Shown here in pieces: positions 26,901 to 41,900 of a stretch of 64,000 bases of DNA. The DNA is taken from contig VXAI01000091.1 of assembly GCA_013399305.1 (NCBI GenBank), positions 2,273,759 to 2,337,758 of the forward strand, read 5' to 3'. Below the pieces are notes generated by a model. It did not search any database, was not told the DNA's origin, and worked only from the letters and a program-made list of their open reading frames with translations. Position numbers and translations under genes: made by a program. How positions within the stretch are numbered: position 1 is the first letter of the stretch; each line of letters starts with the position of its first letter. Source of the stretch: Rostratula benghalensis. Lineage: Eukaryota > Chordata > Aves > Charadriiformes > Rostratulidae.

Positions 26901-29900
26901 GTTAAAAGACCTTACTTAAAACAGTAACAAATTACAGCTGTAAAATTCCTTTATGTTCAGGGAGTTCCTGCATCTTGACTCCTTCCCTGTGGGTATGCAT
27001 TTTGACAGAGCATTTCTCTTCCTGAGAATAGGTGTCAGATGGAAGCAGAACAGTGCTGTGCATGGTGCTCGTGTGTTGGTTTCTTAGAGGCTGAATCAGC
27101 AATTTTGATGGGAGGGAGGATTACATGCTTACTTTCCATATTCAGTTTACATCATTGAATAAGGATAAAAAAATGCATGTGCATACACAAGGTTTTTTTG
27201 TTTTTTTTTAACAGAAGTATTCACAAAAATGGTACTCATTTATGCTTAAGCCACCTCTTCATCTGGGTTCCTACAGTGTCCTTTCTAATCTTTTTCAATC
27301 TTTACGTTACTTAGATGAACAATTCTGATTCATTGTTATTCTTGCTGTACTGTTTAATTTGATGGGGCTGTCTCTTAAATTTTTGCTGGGTTTTGTTTTA
27401 TGGTAGCTTGGAGTTCTTTCTGTTAGATGATCTGTTACACGGTGGGAAGTATCAAGTTTGAGTGAAATAACATGATTTTCAACTAAGACCAAAGAATGAA
27501 CCTGCAGAATTGCAGATATTTGATGGTACTGGATTCTCTAGGAAGGTTGGGGAATAATACAGGGCAGAACATGAATTGTGTTGATGAGATTAGTTGGATG
27601 GATTTCAATATGGTGGTCCAGCCAAGTAGAATAATTGGTAGAAAGATAATGCTGTTTACTTGGAGAGTTGTTACAAAGGCTAACTATTAGGGTTGTTTCA
27701 GCCTGCAGAAGAGAAGGCTGAGGGGAGACCTTATAGCAGTCTTCCAGGATCTGCAGGGAGCCTACAAGATGGCTGGAGAATGGACTTCTTTGTCAAGGAG
27801 TGTAGCGATAGGACAAAGGGTAATGGCTTCAAACTTGAAAAGGGGAGATTTAGATTGGATACTGGAAAGAAATTCTTTACTGTGAGGGTAGTGAACAGAT
27901 TTCCCAAAGAAGCTGTGAAAGCTCCATCCCTGGGAGTGTTCAAGGCCAGGCTGGATGAGGCTTTGAGCAACCTGCTGTAATGGGAGGGGGGTTGGAACTT
28001 GATGATCTTTTAGGTCCCTTCCAACTCTAACCATTCCATGATTATATTAGTCTAGGGAAGGAATGTTACTGTGCCTTTTTAATCATTTCTTGATTATCAG
28101 ATCTTGAATATATGGAACGTTTTAACATATTTAACAAAAAGTCACTGCTCTAAAGTTTGTGTTATAAGAACAAGTCCATAAGATATGCAATATGATTCCT
28201 TTTTTAAACATATAATGTATAACATTTTTCTTTTGAAGGACACACATCACAAAAGGAAACTATGGAAGTCAGCCTTGATATAACCGCTCTCAGCGTTCTT
28301 CAGCAGCCTGAAAAGCTTCAGTGGGAAATTGTTGCAAATGTTCTGGAAGACACGGTTAAGGATCTCGAAGAACTTGGGGCAAATCCCTGTTTGGCCAACT
28401 GTAAGAGTGAAAAGATGAAGGAAAAACATCTAGAACAACACAACATTCCCTTTCCTTGTTTATTAGCTGGAGGTCTATTAACATACAAATCACCTGCTAC
28501 CTCTCCCGTTAGCAGTAACTCTCAGAGGTCATTGGATGGCTTAACTAGGACTCGAGGTGAGAGTGTCTCGGAACAGGGATCAACTGACAATGAATCCTGC
28601 ACTAACTCAGAACTGAATTCCCCTCTGGTAAGGAGGACTTTACCGGTATTGCTGCTATACAGCATTAAGGAGTCTGATGAAAAAGCAGGAAAACTCTTTT
28701 CACAGATGAACAATATTATGAGTAAAAGTATACACGATGATGGTTTCACGGTTCCACAGATCATTGAAATGGAGCTGGACAGTCAGGAACAATTGCTGTT
28801 ACAGGATCCCCCTGTGACTTACATTCAGCAGTTTGCAGATGCTGCAGCCAACCTAACTTCTCCGGACTCGGACAAGTGGAGCTCTATGGTTCCCAAGCCT
28901 GGGACTTTGGTTCAGTGCCTACGTCTGCCAAAGTTTGCAGAGGAGGAGAACCTGTGTGTAGATTCAATCACTCCTTGTGCAGATGGAGTTCATTTGTTAG
29001 TAGGCCTGCGGACTTGTCCTGTTGAATCTCTGAGTGCAATAAATCAAGTAGAGGCCTTGAATAATTTAAATAAATTGAACTCGGCACTATGTAATAGAAG
29101 GAAGGGGGAACTAGAATCAAGTCTTGCTGTAGTGAATGGCACAAGTATTGATGTAATCCAACATGAGTCACCAGCAGATGTACCAACTCCTTTAATAATT
29201 CAACCTGAACAGAGAAGTGTTAGTGGTGGATACCTAGTGCTTTATAAGATGAATTATGCCACTAGAATAGTTACTCTAGAGGAGGAACCGGTAAAAATCC
29301 AGCATATCAAAGACCCCCAAGACACAATTACCTCAATGATTTTGCTCCCACCAGATATACTGGATAATCGAGAGGATGACTGTGAGGAGCCTGTAGAGGA
29401 AATACAATTAACTTCTAAAAACGGCAGTGGGAGAGACAGAAGATCTGAGATCTCTACTCTTGGGCACCTGGTAATAACTACTCAGGGAGGATATGTAAAA
29501 ATACTAGATCTTTCGAACTTTGAAATTCTGGCCAAAGTGGAGCCACCTAAAAAAGAGGGCACTGAGGAACCAGATATGTTTGTCTCTGTGATATACTGTT
29601 CGGGCACAGACAGATTATGTGCATGCACCAAAGGTAAGACTTTTCTTTAAATATTTTTTTTTAATGTTTCATTTGACTGTATGGGGATTATATTATAGAA
29701 TATTAGAATTTAAGTTTCAAAATAGTAATAGGCAGCAGGCAGTTTCTTCCATGTGCTAATGTCTCATTTAGTTGTCCTGCACTTGCATGCAGCTCTGGTA
29801 GAAACACATAGTCTCTCACAGGGGCTAACCTGATGGCATGGTTCACACATTTCAAATTAACTCCCACAAATATTATGTTGAATTTTCTCTACCAGAAGAA

Positions 29901-32900
29901 TTTAAATTGACTTGTTTCCTCCGTTCATCATGTCATGTTGATTATACAGTCCTCCTATGAGCAGTTGATAAGCTCAAGTCAGATTAATGTGTGATTTTCA
30001 ACAGATAACATCAGGCTTATTCTAAAAATGTCATGTATGTTAAGGGCTCTGTGTTTGTCACTTACCTACCAAGATTTTTAGCGGTGGAGATTTTAGAGTT
30101 GCTTTTTTGTTGTGGATGAGCACATCACATGTTGGCAACTAGTATGTAGGTTTGCAGATTCAGGGAAACATTCATGTTTACTAAATTGTTCTCTTTTGGT
30201 AACTGCATTTGAAGAAATGTCTATTAAACTGTTTCAGCTTTATTTAATAATGCACACTTTTTCCTTGTTAAAATGGAAAGGATAATTGCCTCTGAAGACT
30301 TAGTATATCATATCAATATCATAAAGTTTTTACCTATACTTTGTTGATCAAACTCCATCTCATTTAAGAAAAACAGACCTTGCTAAGGTTTATTTCTACA
30401 AAATTGTACTGTTCATTTCTTTGTTACACCAAATCTATTTGTCTATTATTAGTTTTAAGAGTAATGATAAAAGTTAAAGGACCTATAGTTATTGTGCACA
30501 ATGTTTTCCCATCCAGTGTTAGTGTATATGGTAACTATATTCATGGAGCATTTAGTATTATCTAAACCTGTTTGGGAACTTTGAGTGTAAGGTATGCCCG
30601 TCTGTTGAGTTGGGAGCATTTATTCTGTGTGCATGGGAGTATTTGTCTCTTCTGCCTAGATAACCACCACCTCTGTTACTGACTAGAGAATACTTCATCT
30701 TCTTCATAATAGACAAGCACATCATTCTGCTTTTGTCTGTAAACATCTTGGTAGTTTTTTCCTCTCTGAGAGTCTTATAATATCCATCTAACTTTGCTGT
30801 GACATCTTTTTTTTTTTCTTGATGCCTTTAAGATCATTGGGATTTTGGTTTTTTATTTTCTGTAGTCCTGTGTGCCACAGGTATCCCTCTGCCCTCAAGT
30901 TTCCTCTTCTGACTATAGTACTTTGATAACTCTTAGTTTTATCTTATTTATACATTGATTATTCTCATCTTTCATTTACACCCACTGCTCATCTCTGGAA
31001 CTTGATTTTTTGCTTAGCAACCAGATTAGAATGAACTTCAGAATTCATTATTTCCACTGTTTAAATGTCTTTAGAAGTTTATAAATTCTGTTCCTTATTT
31101 AATATTTCAGTGTCTTCTCCTGGTATAATTTTTCTCACTATTGAGAAACTAAGTCAAAAAGCTATCATAAATATTCAGGGAGCAATGTCCATTAGGCACC
31201 TGGAGTTCAGGGTCTAATGCTGGAGTCTATATCTTATTGTACATTTGAATAACAATGTGTAGATAAGTTTTGCATACTTTTTTTTGTGTGTGTTGAATCA
31301 TAATGATCTTTTAATCTTTCTGCTTTAAGTGGGTAAAATTGCTTACATACCTGCTAGGCAGATGAAGATATTCTTTTTTCTTTAAATTATTATTATATTT
31401 TCTTAAATGCAGTTTCATTGGGTTTCTTCCAAAATCACTCTGAGGTCTTAGCTTCTCTATATTTACTACCATGTATGAGATGGTGCCTGGAGTCTGACGG
31501 CATTAGGAACATATGTGTTGAAAGTGGAAGAGCTATATTCACTGATGTATTTAAGGCTAATCCTTCTAGCAAGTAGCTAGAAGACATAAGAAGAAAGCCT
31601 AAGTGAAAATGAAGATTTGAAGCTTACGTGCACTGAAAATGCTTGTATGTTGTTGGAGACCTGTTAAAGAAAATAAGCTGAGCAGTATTTTTCTTTCCTG
31701 TTTACTTGCTTGGATGTGGGCAGTAGGCAAAGAGGTACTTTAATGTCTGAAAGTTTTGGAAGCAGAATAGCTTTTTCTTTTTTTTTCTGCTGCTCCTGCT
31801 TGTTGACCTATTATTTTCATTGGTAGATCATGTGATTTTTCCCATAACTGCCTCTGAGTTGCAATTGAAAAGAAACCTCTGAGTGAATAGATGTTTCAGG
31901 GTTTAAATGGTTTGCTGTAAAGATGTCTTAGACCTCCATTTGACATTATCTACCTTTGAGTTATTCTTAACCTGCTTCAAAACTGGTGTCAGCTTCAGGT
32001 GATTCTCGCTTTCTGCAAGAATTACCTGGAGCTGGCCTCTGGGGGTACTTGTGCAAGTATATTCTTGGTTCCAGTTGTGTTAAGGAAACATAGTGGACTT
32101 CAATATCTTGGTATTTTGCTTTCTTTTCCCTCTGCTGAAGGTAGGTTATACTTAATTTCTTTCTCAGTAGTGCCTGATGTGTTACCATATGCAAGTTTTA
32201 AACTTTTTGTCTTGTGTCATTAATATAAAACAGCTTAAATTCTGCTTTTGTAACATCCAAAATTATCCACAATTCTTTATTATAAAAAAAGTTTATTATT
32301 TGGAAGTACTTTGGGGAAAAGCAGGGAGAAAATGTTTTTCTACTTGATTTCATCATAAGAAAGAATTCTAGTGTCTTTTTGTTCTAGCAGTTCTCTTTTC
32401 TGTCAGTATTACTTCAGAGCCAACAGACAAAAAGACCCAGCTCCAGCTAAAGTTCTATAATCAGCTGCTTGCACATAGCTATTCCTAGATCACATTGGAT
32501 CCGTTCTTTTGGATATTGTCCTTTTTTTTTTTTTTTGTAATCAATCAGACTTGGATGCTGTAAAAGAGACCACGAACACAATTGTTGCAAACCAAGCAGA
32601 ACTGGATGACAGTTTTATACATTTGAGAATTGATTCCCCCAAATCTTGTACCTTTCAATTATAACAGATTTCTTGCTCTTGAGTTGTATGTAGTATATAT
32701 AGTATAGGTTTTTTTCTGGTTTTGTTTGGGTATCTTATTTGTCCCTTCCACATCATTAGGCTTTTGCATACTTGCATATTTGAAGTTCATGAATCAGTTC
32801 AGTGTTTTCAGTTTTCTGCCTTCACAGGCAATGGAGTCTTACAGGATTGGGGAGAGGTCAAGTTTTTTCTGCATCAGAATTAGTGTTGGAAGTGATGCTA

Positions 32901-35900
32901 AGAAGTTATCTTCAGGGTCAATAACACCCATTCAGAAGTACAGTACTGATCAGCCTTTTTTGAAGATCTTCAACATGGAGATTCAGCAGCATCCTTGTGA
33001 AATTTCTTCTGTTGCATGCTATTCTTGATGATGCTTTTTTTTCGTAGCGTATAGCATGTGTCGTCTTTGCTGGTTGGAGTCATTACTGTCCTTAATGAAC
33101 ATAGCAAAGAAATTGCTTCAAAAAGGACAATACCTAAATAAACTCTGTCTTTTCCTTCTCCAACCATTTATTTTCTTAAGCTGAATGTTTCCAGTCCTTT
33201 CAAACTTTCCTCAGGAGCTTTGAAAGAAAAAAAAACAAAACCCTGTTACTCTTGTCTCTAACAAGACGTGCTCAAGTCAGTCTACATGTTTCTTGATGGC
33301 ATACCCCAAACCAGGCACAGTAATCCTATGGATGTCTTTGAATGGAACAGAGGAATTCTTTAGCAGCTCTGCAGTCTGTACGTACCACCTGTGCCGTAGA
33401 CATAGTGGGTTGTTTGCACTTCTGAGCAGGAAATTGAATCAGGTTTATCTTCTGACTCATAAGAGCCTTTTACAGAACTGCTGGCTAGCTGTTTTTTCTT
33501 CATTCCGTAATAGGGCATTTAAGTATTTCTTGTTAGACATCGTAACTTTCACTTGTCCCTGTTCAATTGCATTCTATATTTTCATAAGCCGAGATGGAAT
33601 TTTACAGCTTAAATCTCCAAGAATAGTGTAAATTCTGTTGGAGTTTTGGGGAAGCTTTCTTGAGGATGTTTTTCAAGTGTACTGAGCAAGTATGTTTAGA
33701 GCTAACCCTTTCTCTACAGCCCAGTGGGTAGATGGGGAGGGCTGTAAATTGTTAGGTGGATAGTTTTCCAGGGAATGGCTTTGTTTTCTTAATTCCTTTA
33801 ACTATTTAGGTATTGTTCCACTACATCATTGTGTTGTGATTTGCAAGAGTGCAGGATACACTCAGAATACTGGACATTTCACCAGATTGGCTTTGACTGC
33901 AGTGACCTAATCTGATGTGTTTTCTAACTTGTGCCAATGCTGCTTTCCTGGAACCAGGAACTGTTTTGCCAGAGGGAAAGTTGGGATTTATTTGGATGGA
34001 TTTATGATTCTTATGTTCTGTTTCTATAACCTACCTACCTTGTCAGATTTTTAAATACAATTCAGAATTAAATGAACAGTGTTTTCAGTGCATTACCCAT
34101 TGTTTTCAGGAAGTATAGTGATGCTGGTTTCCAATTTTTCTGCTTTGTGAGTACATCAGTGCCACCTTTCATATCTTCTTTGTAGTGCAACAAAAGCATT
34201 TATTGCCTCTGTCAAAGTGATAGAAGCAGATAAGTCTTCAGGTAAACTACTATTTATGATGTTTGCTACCTGGCTAGAATTAGAAAGCATAAGATGAGTT
34301 ACTGTTTCAACCTAGTAGTGCATACCATGAGCCAGCAGTAATGCCCATGACCCCCGCAAAAGAAAAAAAAAAAAATTAAAAAAAGCAACATTTACTTTTG
34401 CACAGTTTTTTGGGTTGTGGGGGGGGGGTTTATTATTTTTTTATTATTATTTTTTCCTGGCACTTGACTATAGGAACTATGGTATCTTTGAAACAAAATT
34501 AAGCATGCATCATCAAAAGGTCCTCTTTGGATGTTCCAGGGGAACAAATTCCTCCTTTATGATACAGAAATAAAGCCATCTGCAGGATTTTGGAAAGCAT
34601 GCATAAACAGTAATAATTGTATTGGCTAATACTGTATAACTGAAGTTCATGATAAACTTCGTTACAGAAGCTTTTTAAAAACAAATATAACAGTGAGATA
34701 CCACAATTTTTATTTTATTTTTTTTTAAAAGTGCTGGAGTCTTTCAGGAATGCAGGGACTGTGACTCTCACTTCTTCTTGTAGTATGAATAAAATGGTAA
34801 GGATATGTTTTATTGCTCTTAATTAGTGACAGAAGCTCAGAAACTTGGTTTGAGAACCAAGGTTTTGTTTCTTTAAAACCAAAGCCTACTCAGCCATCTA
34901 CAGACTAAGTGAGACGTTGGCATGACATTCCCTTAAAAAACCCTTGCAACTTTCTGAAGTTCTTCAGTGTTTCTCCTGCTGTGAGCCATAAAACTGGCAG
35001 ATGGTGCAAGTCAGTCTGTTGAACTTCCGTTGCGTGAGGGTGTACTTTATTTCCAGAACAGAAGATTATCCGGTTTTGGTTGTTGGGATCATTCTAATAC
35101 TTGATCTTTGAGCAGTAAACAGAATGGGAAACAAACTAAGGTTTGGTTTATTACCAATTGAAGCTGTCAAGGTCTGTTTTTTCTAACTTGTCCTTAATTC
35201 TTGTTTGAGGAAAAATTGCTCATTTGTAAGCTGTTTAATTTTAAGGAAACTCATTATAGGTGTTACTTGTTAGAACTATTTTTCCTTCTCTGCCACCTCC
35301 CCTCTCCCCTGCCTCCAACTCTTGGGATCAGCTTGGGATGTACTGTTCTGCAATGGACGTGGGTAGGTTGGGGCCAAGAGAGGGGCAGCAATACAGGCTT
35401 CTTACTGGATCTCGGTGAGAAAGACTCCACTAATGAATGGCATAATGGCCTAATGAAATAACTGCTTTAATAAGATAGAGTAGGAGAAAGGGATAGTGAG
35501 AGAATCTCATGTCGCTTCAGATGCCGTGAGCCCTCTTTCTGTGCAGCATCCCCCAGACCCTGGGTGGATTTCCCCACAGCACACTGCAGATCCTGTCCAT
35601 TGGGAGGTTCTTCCTTTTTGGTCATTTGAGCTATTATTTTCTGATTTTTATTCTGTTTTGTTAAAACATTGCTTTATTAAGCTGTTTGTTGTTACTAAGC
35701 TTTCTTCTCTCATGCCAGCTCTCCCTGTGCCTCTCACACGCTCTCTCTCCGCCTTGTTGTGCCTCCGTTCTCCGTTTCACTCTCCTCGCAGTGCAGACCA
35801 TGTACTTGCTGATTATGCTTTTATCTGGAGCTTTTATTACGTATCTTATCTCAAGGATTTTTTGTTTCATATTACCTGGATAATTTGCATAACAGGGTTT

Positions 35901-38900
35901 GTCAGAATGTTAGTAAGATGCTGAAGGACAGTCTGTAATCAATGTTCAGAAAAACTGTGGAAGGCCTACCTAGGCCTACCTACTTCTGAAACTGTTACTG
36001 GCCCTTTTCCTCCTCCCAGCCTTACATAAAATCAATTATTTCATCTCTGACTTCTCTGTAAATGGCAGAATTCATCTGTTTATATGTGTAGTGGTATATA
36101 AGGGACAACTTCCTCTAAGGATATCAAGTTTCCATCAAAACATTGTGTCTACTGAAAATTTTGGATTTTTTCTTTTGACTGTTGACCCAATCAGTGTTGT
36201 AATTCCAGGTTTGATGAAATAATGTGAAAAGACCCTTAGTTAGGAGGATTCAGTGGGTAAATGATTTTTCAATTCTCAAATATCTAACTATAAAATAAAA
36301 TCTATGCAACCTGGATAAATGAGATAGTGCATAGGCCTTCAGTTGACATAATGGAATACTGTCTGTTTAAAGCATGATTTGAATTATGGAAAGTGTCATG
36401 ATCGTTATGATTTATGATAGTTTCTTTTGAGGTTTCATTAGTTAATTACCTTTTAATCCCACCCCCACATCCCCTTTTTTTTTTCTTTTGATGCCATTCA
36501 CAACTGGAGTCAGTATTTTTGTAGTTCTGTTTTGCATTTACCCTGTAAACATTTGCAGGAGTAAAGCAGAATGAGCATTCCTGTATAATCTTCCTGGTTT
36601 CAGGTCCTGCATAATTACTGTCATAATTGTGTAGCACTTCAACTGCAAGCCAGTCTTATGAGTTGAGTTAAGCTGTCTGCCTGTCTAAACCTGCTTCTTT
36701 TCTTGTCTATGATGATTTTAGGTGGAGAACTTCATTTCCTTCAGATTGGAGGGACCTGCGATGACATAGATGAAGCTGATATACTTGTAGATGGATCCCT
36801 TTCCAAAAGTGTAGAACAGTCATCAGAAGGTACCAAGCCCTTATCTAATCCTTCTAGTCCAGGCATTACAGGTAAATTGCACGTGTTTGAATGTATCATA
36901 AGTAAAAATGCTTTTGTAATTTTGGGGAGTTGTGTATTAAGATGATTTTTAGTTATTTAATAGCAAGCTGCTTTATACTATTTTGCTGCCTGAAGCTGGA
37001 ATTCTGTAGTTATTGTATGTCTATCACTGGTGTTATGTACAAGCATAACACTTCAGCAGTTACTGATTTTAAAAAAGCCAACTTTTGTTTAACCGTTTTT
37101 CCAATCTCTGCATGTTATTTTAAGTGTGGCAGACAGGAAAAGAAACAGGTAATTGTGCAAGCACTGAGCTTCCCTCATATTTTAAATAGGCTAGAGGTCT
37201 TAATTTGGAATTAAAATCATATGTTTATTATGTAAAATTGCTTTAAAATTTCTTGTGGAAGTGTAGAGCTCTATTAAACTGTAATAAGCTCTAATAAAAC
37301 TTTACAAAACTTGGATTCATTGTATGAATGTTTTTGCACAGGGTGAAATTGATGCTCTTCATACTTCAAGTAGTGCAGATGCTGAGGATAAATTAAGTTT
37401 GGGTAGAGCTATGCTCAAATTCTGCTGTCATTTACCAATTAGTTTCCTTCCTGGAAAGGTTGTCTGCCCTCAGACAGCAAGAAATAATTGCTTCTAGTTG
37501 TCCAAATTCTATTTTTACCCTAAACATCATATTTAGGTCTTGTTTTTACTGCAGTGCTCATACACCAGTTGTGCTACCAGTCTGCTGCCTCTTGTAGTAT
37601 TGTGGCCTGCTTAGGTGAAACAAGGAGTTAGGTGAGAGATTTGTTCCTTTTGTAGTCAGGTAGAAGGGGAAAAATAGAAGAGGCTCCTCCTGCTTGTAAG
37701 GGAGAGCAGTGAGTGTGCAGGTTATGGGACCTCCTGTGTGGGCCTCCTCATGTTTTATCAACCCTCATCGAAGATGTGTTAGTGTAGATAACTTGCTACT
37801 AAAACCCAACAAAAAATCTAATTTTGCTCGTTAAACCTGAGGAAAATTTAAGTCATGCTGAGGGTTTTTGAACTCTTTGTGTGTGTGTATATACATATAT
37901 ATGTATGTATGTATGTAGGTATAGGTATATGTACGTAAGTGCTTTGAGTTTTAAAGAGAATTGTTCATGAGAGCACTGTAAAACTGCTACATGTTTCATT
38001 TTGTTTTAAGCTGTAGTTGTTGAAGGTAGAGACACAAAACACAATTATTTCAGTTGGGTTAGAGTTTAGGGCTTCTGGTCATGTCTATTGGGACAGAAAT
38101 GGGGGTATGCTGGGAAGAGATGACCTAGAATATAAAATAAAAGAATAAATACCATAAAGCATGAAGATAAAGCAATGAAACAACAGAAATAAACCATTCA
38201 TGTAGATATGACTATTTCAGAAAAGTGATGTTAATTTTGCGTGTGGTGAGTCTGACTTTGCCTGCAGCTGCAGAGGACAAAAAAGGCTGAGAGAGAACCG
38301 AGTGGCAGTACAGGGACCATTTTTGATCATGTCATCTTTGTTGTCAACAAGCTAATTGCTGACTTTCTCCCCAAGCCCTTGCTTGCTGCCAGCCTGGTAA
38401 CACTTTAAGTTGTGTTGTGCTTATGTGACCCCTGAATTTACTCTGCAATAGGCAATCAAAAGAAGGAAGTAAACGATGCTTTTTGTCAACAGATTATCTG
38501 TAAGCAGCACTTGCTGTTGTCTTCTCTCCTTCAAAGACTGAATTACTTTTGCTGCTTCTCTTTTTTTATCAAAGGAGCCTTTCCTGAAGTTTGAAAACCA
38601 CTAGGTAGTAAATCATTGTACATATGTGAGGGAGAGAACTCTGTGGCTTTCTGCTGCACCTTTCTTCTTTGCTGATAGCAAATAAAGCAGTAATTATCTT
38701 CCTTTTTTCAAGTTTGGTATTAGAACTTCACCTTGTCATAATTTACTGTTAAAGTATAACAGCCAAGGATACCTGACAGCACTGGAAAGTTGAGTCCTTC
38801 ATTTTAGGGGTTGATACCACATTACAGGTGGTTACTTGGAATAATCTGAATTTGTAGTTGTTTCTGTTTGGAGGGGAAAGGAGAGTGAAGCAGAAAAAAT

Positions 38901-41900
38901 CCAGTGTACTCAGAATTGTTGCACAGTTTGAATTATGATCTCACTTCGCATTGCAGTGTAATCTAGCTAATGAAGTTCACATTTGGCAGTAAAAAAAAAA
39001 TGAAAGTGTTTCCTGCATTATTGAAATGAAATTTCTAAAACGTTTTTGATTTCTAATATCTTCAGCATTTTCCTATCTCCTAGATTGGAAAGCAGAAATC
39101 ATAGTTGTTGCAGTGAGAGTGAATTTTTTTGCTTGATTCTGGGTATCTCATCTTGAGCTTCTTCATGTTTTAGGAAAAATTGCATGTGCCTTTCTACCCT
39201 CTAGCTGGAGGATGTAATCCTGTTATTGTTCTGGTTTCAACCTGTTTTGCTTGGCAAGACAGTCTCTAGGTTCAGGCTTAGCTAGGGGGGATGGTATTCG
39301 TATTAGTGTGGTTATCATTTATTTATTTTTGTGGGGGTTGGTGATAGTAGTATTCAAGTAGCAAACTTTCGCCTTTTGAAAACCATAATTTCCTTACCAG
39401 ATTTTCTCCAAAAAGCATTTTTTAAGAGAGAATGCTCAAAAATGTAAAAAAAAATTACCATTGTGCATAACTTACTTTCCCTCAAGTTTTCAATTTTTTA
39501 CTTTTTTTTCTTGTCTGAGGAAACCTAATTATGTTTAGAGTTCTTTTGTAGCATGTCTTAAGGTGTTTGTCTCACTGGGATATTTTAATTTTCAGTACTA
39601 CTTCAATAAATATTCTTGTTTCCTCGGGGCAAAATTTGGATATGAAGACAAGAAGACAAAATTCCTGTCTAGGCACAGTGTCTTTTAAGTTATATTACAT
39701 AAAACATGTTTGCTTTTCCCTTACCCCTCTTTTAAGCTAAATTAGGAGCCTTCCCAAACACTGTAATAATCCACCATAAAACAAGTCTGTATTGATAAGC
39801 AGGTGCCAAAGTTATGTTTTAAATGGTTATTAAAATGTTAGAATTCCATACTAATTCCATATATCTGTTTTCATGAAATGTAAAACTTTTATGGGTTTTG
39901 ATTTTTTTTTTTTATCTGAGTCAATAAAGTATTAAATAAATGCTTTACATCATCAAAGTATAACTGGCTAATTTTTTCTGATGCTTCTGGTCAAATCCCA
40001 GACAGCGTGCTCAGAGCTCTCAGTGCTTAGAAAATTCCAAATGAGCTGTCTTCAAAGGATAATGACTTCAAGGCTAGGGCTGTTTGGTTGCTAGTTGTTT
40101 ATGTGGTGGTTTTGGTTCACTTCTTTTTTTTGTTTGGTTGGGGGTTTTTGGTTGGGTTTTTTGGTAGGGTTTGTTTTTTAGAAACTTCATATAACTTCAT
40201 GTAGTTAATATTACCCATAGCAGTTTGCATATATTTCAAACTGTTGATAGGATGTGCTGGAAAAAATCACCTGTGTAGTAATTAATGCATGTTCTGAAAT
40301 TATTCAGGAGTTGATCTTTTGGTGGACCAGCCATTTTCCCTGGAAACACTGACATCTCTGGTGGAACTGACCCGTTTTGAGACCTTGACACCACGGTTTT
40401 CAGCTACTGTTCCTCCCTGTTGGGTAGAAGTCCAGCAAGAGCAGCAGCAAAGGCGGCATCCTCAACACTTGCACCAGCAGCACCATGGAGATGCAGCTCA
40501 GCACACTCGAACTTGGAAGCTACAGACAGACAGGTGGGTGGGGTAACTGCTAAAAAAAAAAGTCCTGTGCGTATAGCTGGTATAATCACAAACTTAATGC
40601 AATTTAATTGGCTTTTAAGTAGTCTATATGTTTAAGAACATGTACTTTCAAAGATAATAATCCTTTTCTGGTAGTTTGTGTTATAGGTCTTTATGAAATT
40701 GCCACAGTTGGTTTAGTTGTACCTTGAAACAAATTGAAAAGTTGGGTTCTGAATTTGTGTGGTTTTGTTTGCCAAACATTGCCATTCCATTATGTAATTA
40801 GACAAGCTTATTCACCAGAATTACAGATATTCTTGATTGTTTCTATAAAAGTCTGATTCGCCCTTCTTATGCCTACACACATTCTTAGTACATTTTTTAA
40901 TTGGAAAACACAAGCTGCAGGTGCCAATATAACTGATTCGTTGTACTAAATAAAATTGTGTTGTAATTTATTTTAAAATGTGAAGATGATCTTCAAACAT
41001 AAACAGATTTACGTCTGTTCATCTCAAGTTCAACCTTTATGCGTGAGACATTTACATAAGCCAGTATAGAGCCCTGGTTGTACTAAAACTAGGCAATATT
41101 TTCATTGAAACTAACTGCACTGACAGTGTATGTGTAGCACTTCTTTACATGTGGCATGAGAACTTGGAATTCCTCTGGGATCCCAAAGACCAGAACAGTA
41201 GTGTTGAAGTCTGCTTGAAGAGTTGCTTAAAAATCTACCTGAAGTAGCTTTGCATAGTTTTTCTGAGAAGTTTGGAGCAACAAAATACAGATATATAAGT
41301 TGTGTTGTGTGTGAATAATAAGGCATTACAAGAAGTTTTGGTTTAGGCTGTCATGCATCTGTCCCACTTATGTACAAGACTTGGATAGTAATGTAGAATC
41401 TAAATGCCCATACAGTGGAAGCAATGAACAAGCCAACAATGCCAGGAGAGCTAGAGATTATTTGTTGGGAAAAAGAGCTTTCTGCATAAAGAAGTAAAAG
41501 CTGGCATGTGATAATGAAGCATTCCAGGTGGGAAAATAAGGTCTGGAAGGTAATAGTTGCAGGTGCTTTTAGAGCTAACTCCTATCATGAGCTGAACTTG
41601 CTTTAATAAAATGTTCATAAGCCATTGTTAAAAACTTGCATTGTGTTACAGGCTTTAAAACCTTCATCTTGTGGTTTTGCTTTATGTAAGTAAAATATTC
41701 TGTATGTAACAAGAGGAAAGGAGGTGGTTCCCTGCAAAATACCCTCCAGTTAAAACTTTTTGATTATCCACTGTGTTCAGCAACAGTTGAAAGTAAAAAG
41801 CTACCAATATGAAGATATAAGCAGGCAAACAGTGAAGGTAGTAGCTGTTAATTGGAAGGTGATAGGTGGGATGTTACCTTGTCGATATTGGTTTGGTAGT

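Larger units (their letters stand above)
29634..36721 (+). other. BIRC6: BIRC6 intron 10 (7.1 kb)
   Basis: No gene. Holds a decayed CR1 reverse-transcriptase fragment (33180-33600), low-complexity A-, G- and T-runs (34355-34457), and a C/T- and CpG-richer patch of unknown origin (35500-35800). Confidence 0.85.
36872..40307 (+). other. BIRC6: BIRC6 intron 11
   Basis: About 3.4 kb. Contains a TG/TATG microsatellite (37879-37940) and a G/T-rich tract (40117-40180). No gene recognised. Confidence 0.9.
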
